From positions 1 to 11,109 of the forward strand of contig CALEPT010000011.1 in NCBI GenBank assembly GCA_937910385.1: DNA of 11,109 nucleotides, given 5' to 3'. Shown here piece after piece: positions 1 through 5,931 of this stretch (positions are counted from its first letter, which is position 1; every line of letters starts with the position of its first letter). Both the position numbers and the translations under genes were made by a program. The DNA comes from an uncultured Ruminococcus sp. Its GTDB lineage: Bacteria; Bacillota; Clostridia; Oscillospirales; Ruminococcaceae. The notes beneath the pieces are model-generated. The model ran no database searches, was not told the origin of the DNA, and saw only the letters and a program-made list of their open reading frames with translations.

Positions 1-2
1 CG

Positions 3-686
3 TACTACAAGAATGATATGATAGCGCTCTGGGACAGTCTGCGTAAAAGCGGCTATACCCGCAGCTACGGCAGTATGCTGAGGGTGATAAAGAAGTGGGT
101 GAACCCTGAGATCAAAAAGCGCACAGCCCGCAAGCCTAAGCCCTATGAAAGAGCAATGTATCCCGGACAGAAGGTGCAGGTTGATGTGAAATATGTTCCT
201 TCAGAATGCATATCTAATGGAAAGAAATATTACCAATATACGGCAGTAGATGAATGCACGAGATTCTGTTTCCGAGAGATGTACGAAGAACACAGCACTT
301 ACAGCTCGGAGGATTTTATCAAAAAGCTGCTGAAAGCGTTTCCGTTCCCAATCAGAGAGATACAGACCGACAACGGCACAGAATTCACAACAGCGCTTTT
401 GACAAAGGATAAGCAGCACAGGACGCTGTTTGAGGCAATCTTGGAAAAACATGATATCATCTATCACCGTATCAGAGTCGCAACTCCGAGGCACAATGGA
501 AAGGTCGAAAGGCAGCACAGGGAAGACGGCAAGCGCTTTTACAGCAAGATGCGGATGTACAGCCTTGAGGACGGCAGAAAACAGATTGCTGCATACAATA
601 AGCGATCAAATAATATACCAAAGGTCTGTCTGAAATTCAAATCACCCAATGAGGTGCTTGAAGATTACCTGTCGTTGATGTGGTGA
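3..686 (+). CDS. IS481-like DDE transposase / integrase catalytic domain, 5' end missing
   Basis: This is the C-terminal part of a transposase with an RNase H-fold integrase core (rve type), which cuts and joins the ends of its own element. The frame is open to the left edge: codons before the ATG at 18 read YYKND and continue the same protein, so that ATG is not the start. Counting from that ATG, the catalytic triad is D56 (in QVDVKY), D118 (in QTDNGTEF) and E164 (in HNGKVERQHR). The D-to-E distance of 46 residues is longer than the textbook 35, with extra residues after TDNGTEF. N-terminal helix-turn-helix domains would lie outside the window. All three acidic residues are present and no frameshift is seen, so the visible part looks functional. 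The family call rests on motif form; another integrase-type IS family is possible. Confidence 0.82.
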   Translation, partial: YYKNDMIALWDSLRKSGYTRSYGSMLRVIKKWVNPEIKKRTARKPKPYERAMYPGQKVQVDVKYVPSECISNGKKYYQYTAVDECTRFCFREMYEEHSTYSSEDFIKKLLKAFPFPIREIQTDNGTEFTTALLTKDKQHRTLFEAILEKHDIIYHRIRVATPRHNGKVERQHREDGKRFYSKMRMYSLEDGRKQIAAYNKRSNNIPKVCLKFKSPNEVLEDYLSLMW

Positions 687-692
687 GCCGCC

Positions 693-743
693 GCAAATTC
701 ACCTCACTCCGTCGCCTACGGCTCCTACATGAGGTGAATTTGC
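693..743. repeat. 14-bp perfect inverted repeat with a nested hairpin after the transposase gene
   Basis: GCAAATTCACCTCA at 693-706 is exactly complementary to TGAGGTGAATTTGC at 730-743. The 23-nt spacer contains a second small hairpin, CCGT (709-712) with ACGG (718-721). The structure starts 7 bp after the transposase stop. There is no T-run on either side, so it is not a typical intrinsic terminator, although it could protect or end the transposase mRNA, or be a small palindromic repeat used elsewhere in the genome. Confidence 0.75.
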
Positions 744-779
744 CATTATCTGCTTAACATCTTATTTTTTGAGGGTTAG

Positions 780-805
780 TGTCCAAGATCATTGACAAGT
801 GTACA
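780..805. repeat. Likely right terminal inverted repeat of the IS element
   Basis: The sequence TGTCCAAGATCATTGACAAG continues to TGTACA at 800-805. It sits 94 bp after the transposase stop and marks the change from IS to operon promoter sequence. It cannot be confirmed without the left end. Confidence 0.45.
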
Positions 806-834
806 GATTTTTTGTCCGCGTATCCAGTATAAGC

Positions 835-863
835 TTGACAAAAAACACAAAATATGATATAAT
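835..863 (+). promoter_or_regulatory. Consensus sigma-A promoter of the polyamine operon
   Basis: A perfect -35 box TTGACA (835-840) is followed by a 17-bp spacer and a perfect -10 box TATAAT (858-863), with TGA just upstream of the -10 box at 855-857. The expected transcription start is about 870. A promoter matching the consensus at all twelve positions suggests strong initiation, with control exerted later at the leader terminator. Confidence 0.9.
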
Positions 864-869
864 TCAAAC

Positions 870-1101
870 TGACCAATATAATATGCCTTGCGGACAGGCG
901 GGTCAAATGCCGAAGCAGCGCGAAAGCTGCATTATTGATTGAGTTAAAAGCTCAAATTTTATAAGATGATAACTTCATAATCAGGTCACTTGTGAAACGG
1001 TCAATAAGAAGCGGCATAGTCCGAAAAATCATTCGAGGTAGCTATACCCCTGTAAGATAAGACTGTTAAAGTGATACGATTATGTATCACTTTATTTTTT
1101 T
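870..1101 (+). ncRNA. Structured leader RNA of the polyamine operon, candidate transcription-attenuation riboswitch of unassigned class
   Basis: The leader lies between the consensus promoter and the first gene. Pairings I can trace are: 870-874 with 901-905 (UGACC/GGUCA); 885-888 with 896-899 (GCCU/AGGC), whose loop holds CGGAC (891-895), complementary to GUCCG at 1019-1023 and so a possible pseudoknot; 907-912 with 1012-1017 (AUGCCG/CGGCAU); hairpin 915-919/926-930 closed by GCGAAA; 932-938 with 1001-1007 (UUAUUGA/UCAAUAA); hairpin 939-943/951-955; and a small hairpin 1037-1040/1045-1048. These helices nest without conflict apart from the pseudoknot. The 3' end is a strong terminator (1067-1101). 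An alternative pairing of UCACUU (986-991) with AAGUGA (1069-1074) in the terminator 5' arm would act as an anti-terminator. I compared it by eye with lysine, guanidine-I (ykkC), SAM-I and T-box leaders and found no match. The regulatory role is inferred from position; the ligand is unknown. Confidence 0.7.
1067..1101 (+). terminator. Intrinsic terminator in the leader, directly before the first gene of the operon
   Basis: TAAAGTGATAC (1067-1077) pairs perfectly with GTATCACTTTA (1084-1094) around the 6-nt loop GATTAT, followed by seven T's (1095-1101). The SD site GGAAG starts one base later. Transcription of the whole operon must pass this hairpin, so it is a control point and not the end of the IS transcript. 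Confidence 0.9.
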
Positions 1102-1115
1102 GGAAGTATGTAAAG

Positions 1116-2570
1116 ATGAATATTGAAAAACAAAAATCAGCCCCCGTCTATGAGGCGCTTGAAAGATTCAGAAAACAGCGTGTTGTTCCGTTTGATGTTC
1201 CGGGACATAAGCGCGGCAGGGGGAATCCCGAGCTTGTCAAGCTGCTCGGAGAGCAGTGTGTGAGCCTTGATGTAAATTCAATGAAACCTCTTGACAATCT
1301 CTGCCACCCTGTATCAGTAATATATGACGCAGAACAGCTTGCCGCAGACGCCTTTGGCGCCTCTTATGCCTATTTCATGGTCGGAGGAACTACATCTGCT
1401 GTACAGAGCATGATACTTACAGCATGCAAGGCAGGAGATAAGGTGATACTTCCCCGAAACGTCCATAAGAGCGTTATAAACGCACTTGTTCTGTGCGGAG
1501 CTGTGCCTGTATATGTAAATCCCGATGTGGATAATCACATCGGCATCGCACTTGGCATGGAAACGAACCTCGTTGAAAAAGCAATAGTGGAAAATCCCGA
1601 TGCAGTTGCGGTTTTTGTAAATAATCCTACCTACTACGGAATATGCTCTGACCTGCGCTCTATAGTTGATATCGCACATCGTCACGATATGATGGTGCTT
1701 GTGGACGAAGCACATGGAACTCATCTTTATTTCTATGAGGCTCTTCCTGTTTCGGCAATGGAAGCAGGAGCAGACATGGCAGCGGTATCTATGCACAAAT
1801 CTGGCGGAAGCCTTACCCAAAGTTCCCTGCTGCTTCTCGGAAGGGCAGTCAACCCGCGTTATGTGGAGCAGATAATAAATCTTACCCAGACTACCAGCGC
1901 TTCATATCTGCTTTTGTCAAGCCTTGATATTTCCCGCCGTAATCTTGCCCTGAGGGGAAGAGAATCATTTGAAAAGGTCACAACGCTTGCGGAATACGCG
2001 AGAATGGAAATAAACTCAATAGGCGGATATTATGCCTACGGCAAGGACCTTGTGAACGGCAGCAGTATCTATGATTTCGATGTTACCAAGCTCTCGGTCT
2101 ACACGCGGGATATGGGACTTACCGGAATCGAGGTGTACGATCTTCTTCGCGATGAGTATGACATACAGATAGAATTCGGCGACATCGGAAATATACTCGC
2201 TTACATTTCTATCGGCGACCGGATACAGGAGATAGAAAGGCTTGTAGGAGCTCTTGAGGATATAAAAAGGCTGTATTCACGCAAAAGCTCAATGCTTCAC
2301 AACGCCGAGTACATCGCTCCTATAGTTGCGGCGACTCCTCAAAGAGCGTTTTACGCAGATAAGGAGCTGCTGCCGATACGCGAAACAGCCGGCAGGATAT
2401 GCGGAGAGTTCGTAATGTGCTACCCTCCGGGAATACCTATACTTGCGCCCGGCGAACAGATAACCGATGAGATAATAGATTATATACTTTTTGCTAAGGA
2501 TAAGGGCTGCTCCATGCAGGGACCTGAAGACCCTGAGATAGAAAAGCTCAATGTTCTGAAAGACTTTTGA
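1116..2570 (+). CDS. speA: Arginine decarboxylase, PLP-dependent Orn/Lys/Arg decarboxylase family (agmatine-forming)
   Basis: This enzyme probably decarboxylates arginine to agmatine in the cytoplasm, the entry step of the operon's pathway. The 484-aa protein has the short Bacillus SpeA-like form: VPGHKRG at 28-34, DEAH at 197-200 (the Asp expected to hold the pyridine nitrogen of PLP) and SMHKSGGSLTQSS with the PLP-binding Lys at 228. The long N-terminal wing domain of inducible E. coli decarboxylases is absent, which fits a biosynthetic enzyme. The start ATG 1116 has GGAAG at 1102-1106; the in-frame GTG at 1071 lies inside the terminator hairpin and is rejected. The family also includes lysine and ornithine decarboxylases. 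Arginine is preferred here because agmatine deiminase and N-carbamoylputrescine amidohydrolase lie in the same operon. The gene is controlled by the leader RNA upstream. Confidence 0.9.
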   Translation: MNIEKQKSAPVYEALERFRKQRVVPFDVPGHKRGRGNPELVKLLGEQCVSLDVNSMKPLDNLCHPVSVIYDAEQLAADAFGASYAYFMVGGTTSAVQSMILTACKAGDKVILPRNVHKSVINALVLCGAVPVYVNPDVDNHIGIALGMETNLVEKAIVENPDAVAVFVNNPTYYGICSDLRSIVDIAHRHDMMVLVDEAHGTHLYFYEALPVSAMEAGADMAAVSMHKSGGSLTQSSLLLLGRAVNPRYVEQIINLTQTTSASYLLLSSLDISRRNLALRGRESFEKVTTLAEYARMEINSIGGYYAYGKDLVNGSSIYDFDVTKLSVYTRDMGLTGIEVYDLLRDEYDIQIEFGDIGNILAYISIGDRIQEIERLVGALEDIKRLYSRKSSMLHNAEYIAPIVAATPQRAFYADKELLPIRETAGRICGEFVMCYPPGIPILAPGEQITDEIIDYILFAKDKGCSMQGPEDPEIEKLNVLKDF

Positions 2571-2573
2571 CAC

Positions 2574-2580
2574 GAGGTGA
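2574..2580 (+). promoter_or_regulatory. Ribosome binding site that selects the TTG start of speE
   Basis: GAGGTGA lies 6 nt before the TTG at 2587. No comparable site precedes the first in-frame ATG codons (2608 and 2629). Confidence 0.75.
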
Positions 2581-2586
2581 AGTGAG

Positions 2587-3465
2587 TTGGATTTTTGGTT
2601 TTCGGAAATGCATACTGAAAACGTGAAAATGTCTATACGTGTGGAAAAACAGCTTTTCTGCGGCACGAGCGATTTTCAGCGGATAGATGTATTTGAGTCT
2701 GAGGAGTTCGGCAGATTTCTCACATCGGACGGAAGCGTCATCTTCTCAGAGAAGGACGAATTCACATATGATGAAATGATCGTTCATGTTCCGATGGCTG
2801 TACACCCAAACGTAAAACGAGTGCTCGTTATAGGAGGCGGCGACGGCGGAGTTGCCCGTGAGCTGTCATATTATGATGAGATAGAGCATATAGACGTTGT
2901 TGAGCCTGATGAGATGTTCATTCGTGTGTGCAGGGAATTTTTCCCGGATAACGCAAAAGGGCTCGACGATCCGAGAGTAGTTGTCTCCAACCGCGACGGA
3001 CTTAGATTCCTGCGCGGAAAGCAGGATGAATACGATCTTATAATCAACGACAGCACCGATCCTCTCGGACATACGGCAGGGCTCTTTACCAAGGAGTTCT
3101 ACGGAAGCTGCTACAAAGCCCTCAAAAGCGACGGCATAATGGTATATCAGCACGGAAGCCCTTTCTTCGACGAGGACGAGGATACCTGCCGCGCAATGCA
3201 CCGCAAGGCATACAAATCATTCCCCATAAGCCGTGTGTATCAGGCGCATATCCCGACCTGTCCTTCCGGCTACTGGCTGTTTGGATTTGCGTCAAAAAAA
3301 TATCACCCTCTGCACGACCTCGACGCAAAGCGCTGGAAGGCACGGGGACTGAAAACATGGTACTATACAACAAATCTGCATACCGGAGCTTTTATGCTGC
3401 CAAAATATGTCGAGGATCTGCTTGAAGAGGAAGAAAGACCGGAAAAGAAACAGGAGGTAAAATAA
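2587..3465 (+). CDS. speE: Spermidine synthase (polyamine aminopropyltransferase)
   Basis: SpeE-family enzymes transfer an aminopropyl group from decarboxylated S-adenosylmethionine to putrescine, giving spermidine and methylthioadenosine. The 292-aa protein has the family order: N-terminal beta domain opening DFWFSEMHTENVK, the nucleotide-binding loop GGGDGG (83-88), VEPDE with the ribose-binding acid E106, NRDG (135-138), the catalytic DSTDP (155-159) and IPTCPSGYW (222-230). The TTG start is chosen because the first residues match the family's usual opening (LWYTE-HT form) and it has a good SD site. DSTDP is followed by LGHTAGLF where the common form is xGPAxxLF, a change next to the amine-binding site, so the acceptor could differ. 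No S-adenosylmethionine decarboxylase gene is in the window. The stop overlaps the next start by one base (TAATG), showing translational coupling. Confidence 0.9.
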   Translation: MDFWFSEMHTENVKMSIRVEKQLFCGTSDFQRIDVFESEEFGRFLTSDGSVIFSEKDEFTYDEMIVHVPMAVHPNVKRVLVIGGGDGGVARELSYYDEIEHIDVVEPDEMFIRVCREFFPDNAKGLDDPRVVVSNRDGLRFLRGKQDEYDLIINDSTDPLGHTAGLFTKEFYGSCYKALKSDGIMVYQHGSPFFDEDEDTCRAMHRKAYKSFPISRVYQAHIPTCPSGYWLFGFASKKYHPLHDLDAKRWKARGLKTWYYTTNLHTGAFMLPKYVEDLLEEEERPEKKQEVK

Positions 3466-4718
3466 TGAAACTTATGGTAATAGGCTGCGGCGGAGTTGCT
3501 ACCGTCGCTATACACAAATGCTGCGAGAATCCGATATTTACCGAAATACTTCTTGCAAGCCGCACAAGATCCAAATGTGACGCCTTAGCGGAAAAGCTTG
3601 CTCCGTCCGCAAATGCAGAGATAACCACAGCTACAGTCGATGCAGACAGCTTTGAGTCTCTTGTTGCACTGATGAAGGAGTTCAAGCCGCATACCGTCCT
3701 TAATGTAGCACTCCCCTATCAGGATCTCACGATAATGGACGCCTGCCTTGAATGCGGCGCTAACTATGTTGATACCGCAAATTATGAGGCAGAGGATACC
3801 GATGACCCCGAGTGGAGGGCTATATATGAAAAGCGCTGCCGTGAAAAGGGCTTTACTGCATATTTTGATTATTCATGGCAGTGGGCTTATGACGAGCGAT
3901 TCAAAAAGGCAGGTCTGACAGCTCTCCTCGGAACAGGCTTCGACCCCGGAGTGACCAGCGTTTACACCGCGTATGCCCTCAAGCACTATTTCGACGAGAT
4001 ACACTATATAGATATCCTCGACTGCAACGGCGGCGACCACGGCTATCCCTTCGCTACTAACTTCAACCCCGAGATAAACCTCCGCGAGGTCTCGGCAAAC
4101 GGCTCCTACTGGGAGGACGGACACTGGGTAGAGACATCTCCTATGGAAATAAAGCGCGAATATAACTTCGACGGCGTGGGTATGAAGGATATGTATCTGC
4201 TGCACCACGAGGAAATAGAGTCACTCGCAAAGAATATCCCGAATGTAAAGCGCATTCGCTTCTTCATGACCTTTGGTCAGTCATATCTTACTCACATGAA
4301 CTGCCTGCAGAATGTAGGTATGCTCGGCACTGCGCCCATAAACTTTGAAGGCAGGGAGATAGTACCGATAAAGTTCCTGAAAGCGCTTCTTCCCGACCCT
4401 GCTTCCCTCGGCCCGCGTACTGTCGGCAAAACCAACATCGGCTGCATCTTCCGCGGCATAAAAGACGGTAAAGAGCGTAATATCTACATTTACAATGTCT
4501 GCGATCATCAGGAATGCTACAAGGAAACAGGTGCGCAGGCGGTATCATATACGACAGGAGTTCCCGCGATGATAGGAACTGCAATGGTAGCAGGAGGAAT
4601 ATGGAAGGGCGCAGGCGTATTCAACGTCGAGGAGTTCGACCCGGATCCTTATATGGAAGCACTGGGCAAATACGGTCTGCCGTGGCAGGTCAATGAAAAT
4701 CCTGTGCTCGTAGACTGA
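3465..4718 (+). CDS. Carboxy(nor)spermidine dehydrogenase, saccharopine dehydrogenase-like (LYS1 family)
   Basis: Carboxyspermidine dehydrogenase joins putrescine to aspartate semialdehyde and reduces the imine with NADPH, giving carboxyspermidine for the next enzyme. The 417-aa protein starts with a Rossmann nucleotide-binding motif (GCGGVA at 7-12), followed by ASRTRSKC (31-38), a typical place for NADPH phosphate contacts. GFDPGV at 158-163 is typical of the saccharopine dehydrogenase-like fold. The start ATG 3465 has AGGAGGT (3452-3458) at 6 nt and overlaps the speE stop. The nspC-like gene that follows separates it from a lysine-pathway saccharopine dehydrogenase. A related enzyme in cyanobacteria uses agmatine instead of putrescine (carboxyaminopropylagmatine route); since this operon also makes agmatine, that substrate remains possible. 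The family call is strong; the exact amine is inferred. Confidence 0.9.
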   Translation: MKLMVIGCGGVATVAIHKCCENPIFTEILLASRTRSKCDALAEKLAPSANAEITTATVDADSFESLVALMKEFKPHTVLNVALPYQDLTIMDACLECGANYVDTANYEAEDTDDPEWRAIYEKRCREKGFTAYFDYSWQWAYDERFKKAGLTALLGTGFDPGVTSVYTAYALKHYFDEIHYIDILDCNGGDHGYPFATNFNPEINLREVSANGSYWEDGHWVETSPMEIKREYNFDGVGMKDMYLLHHEEIESLAKNIPNVKRIRFFMTFGQSYLTHMNCLQNVGMLGTAPINFEGREIVPIKFLKALLPDPASLGPRTVGKTNIGCIFRGIKDGKERNIYIYNVCDHQECYKETGAQAVSYTTGVPAMIGTAMVAGGIWKGAGVFNVEEFDPDPYMEALGKYGLPWQVNENPVLVD

Positions 4719-4757
4719 ATCTGTTTGCCTCGCCTTTTCTAAGGAAAGGAAACAGAT
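4719..4757 (+). other. Hairpin between the dehydrogenase and nspC genes
   Basis: ATCTGTTT (4719-4726) is complementary to AAACAGAT (4750-4757), and CCTTT (4733-4737) to AAAGG (4745-4749), giving a 13-bp stem with a 6-nt bulge (4727-4732) and a 7-nt loop. It starts right after the stop codon. No T-run follows, so it should not end transcription. It may be an mRNA stability or processing element at the only sizeable gap (70 bp) inside the operon. Confidence 0.65.
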
Positions 4758-4788
4758 CAACGATCTCAATTGATATTTGGTAGGTTTT

Positions 4789-5931
4789 ATGAACGAAAAA
4801 TTATTGGTGACAGGAGCTTTTGAGAATATCACAACGCCCGCATATGTCGTTGACGAGAAGAAGCTCATCGCAAATCTTGAAATACTGCGCGAGGTCGCGG
4901 AGCAGACAGGCTGTAGGATACTGCTTGCGCAGAAGGCTTTCTCAATGTTCGCGCTTTATCCCCTTATGCGCAGTTATCTTTCCGGAACTGCTGCAAGCGG
5001 TCTCTATGAGGCAAAACTCGGACGTGAGGAATTCGGCGGAGAGGTTCATGTTTTCTGCCCCGCATATAAAGAAAGCGAGTTCGACGAAATAGCCGAAACT
5101 GCCGATCATATCATATTCAATTCATTCGCGCAGCTGTGCAGATTCAGGGACAGGTGCCGCGGTAAAAGCATAGGCATAAGGATAAATCCACAATGCTCTA
5201 CGCAGGACGAGCCGATATATGACCCCTGTGCACCGTTTTCAAGGCTCGGTGTTACAAAGGAGAATTTCCTTGACGATGAATTCTCAGGCGTTGACGGGCT
5301 ACATTTCCATACGCTCTGCGAACAGAATTCCGATGCGCTTGAAAAAACTATATACGCTGTGGAGGAAAGCTTCGGGAAATACCTTCATAAATGCAAATGG
5401 GTGAACTTCGGCGGCGGACACCATATTACCCGCCCGGATTATGACAGAGAATTGCTCAAACGTCTGATAACGCATATCAGCGAGACGTATCAGGTGCAGG
5501 TATATCTCGAACCCGGCGAAGCGGCAGCGCTGAATGCAGGCTATCTCGTAACGCAGGTGGAGGATATAGTGAATAACGGAATGGATATCGCCATACTCGA
5601 CGCTTCGGCAGCTTGCCATATGCCCGATGTTCTGGAAATGCCGTATCGTCCTCCGCTATACATGAGCGGAAAGCCTTGCGAAAAGGCTCATACATACCGG
5701 CTTTCATCACGAACCTGCTTAGCGGGAGATATCATAGGCGATTACAGCTTCGACGAGCCTCTCCGGATCGGAGACAGGCTCTGCTTTGAGGATATGGCAA
5801 TATATTCAATGGTCAAAAATAACACCTTCAACGGAATGCCTCTGCCCGATATAGGCATCCTGCATACCGACGGAACTTACAGGCTCGTAAAAAGCTTTTC
5901 ATACAGCGATTTCAAGGAGCGATTATCATAA
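4789..5931 (+). CDS. nspC: Carboxynorspermidine/carboxyspermidine decarboxylase
   Basis: This PLP enzyme of the alanine racemase-fold (fold type III) decarboxylases turns carboxyspermidine into spermidine, completing the route begun by the preceding dehydrogenase. The 380-aa protein opens with the family pattern TPAYVVDEKKLIANL (16-30). The PLP Lys is K49 in LLAQKAFS. Further family marks are HFH (172-174), the phosphate-binding GGGHH (208-212), EPGE (241-244) and CLAGD (310-314), whose Cys and Asp act from the partner subunit at the dimer active site. Length is usual for the family. The start ATG 4789 is preferred over the in-frame TTG at 4777, which has no SD; the SD for 4789 is weak (AGG at 4782-4784), so translation may be modest. 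The stop overlaps the next ATG by one base (TAATG). An aminopropylagmatine-forming version cannot be excluded. Confidence 0.9.
   Translation: MNEKLLVTGAFENITTPAYVVDEKKLIANLEILREVAEQTGCRILLAQKAFSMFALYPLMRSYLSGTAASGLYEAKLGREEFGGEVHVFCPAYKESEFDEIAETADHIIFNSFAQLCRFRDRCRGKSIGIRINPQCSTQDEPIYDPCAPFSRLGVTKENFLDDEFSGVDGLHFHTLCEQNSDALEKTIYAVEESFGKYLHKCKWVNFGGGHHITRPDYDRELLKRLITHISETYQVQVYLEPGEAAALNAGYLVTQVEDIVNNGMDIAILDASAACHMPDVLEMPYRPPLYMSGKPCEKAHTYRLSSRTCLAGDIIGDYSFDEPLRIGDRLCFEDMAIYSMVKNNTFNGMPLPDIGILHTDGTYRLVKSFSYSDFKERLS

Larger units (their letters stand above)
1..805 (+). mobile_element. Right-hand part of an IS481-like insertion sequence, left part outside the window
   Basis: The stretch contains a DDE transposase gene open to the window edge, a 14-bp inverted repeat just after its stop, and a likely terminal sequence around 780-805 (TGTCCAAGATCATTGACAAG followed by TGTACA). 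Read inward from the end, this starts TGTACACTTGTCAATGATC, the kind of TGT-starting end seen in IS481-family elements. The left end, the start of the transposase and any target-site duplication lie outside the window, so the right boundary at about 805 is inferred from motif form and not from a repeat pair. The polyamine operon promoter begins only 29 bp further on. Confidence 0.6.

Noticed and set aside
883..942. Possible 19-codon leader peptide (MPCGQAGQMPKQRESCIID) acting as an attenuator
   Set aside because: There is no SD, the start is only about 13 nt from the transcription start, there is no run of arginine or other diagnostic codons, and the region is better explained as folded RNA. 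It is kept only as an alternative.
884..1050. Lysine riboswitch, suggested by GCCGAAGC at 909-916 and by GAGGUAGCUAU near 1035
   Set aside because: The 5' P1 strand and the other conserved core segments of the lysine class are missing and the helix order differs.
1071..1115. Upstream GTG start for the arginine decarboxylase gene
   Set aside because: It lies inside the terminator stem, has no SD, and adds 15 residues not seen in the family. ATG 1116 with GGAAG is preferred.
4777..4788. TTG start for nspC
   Set aside because: No SD precedes it, and the four added residues are not supported by the family.
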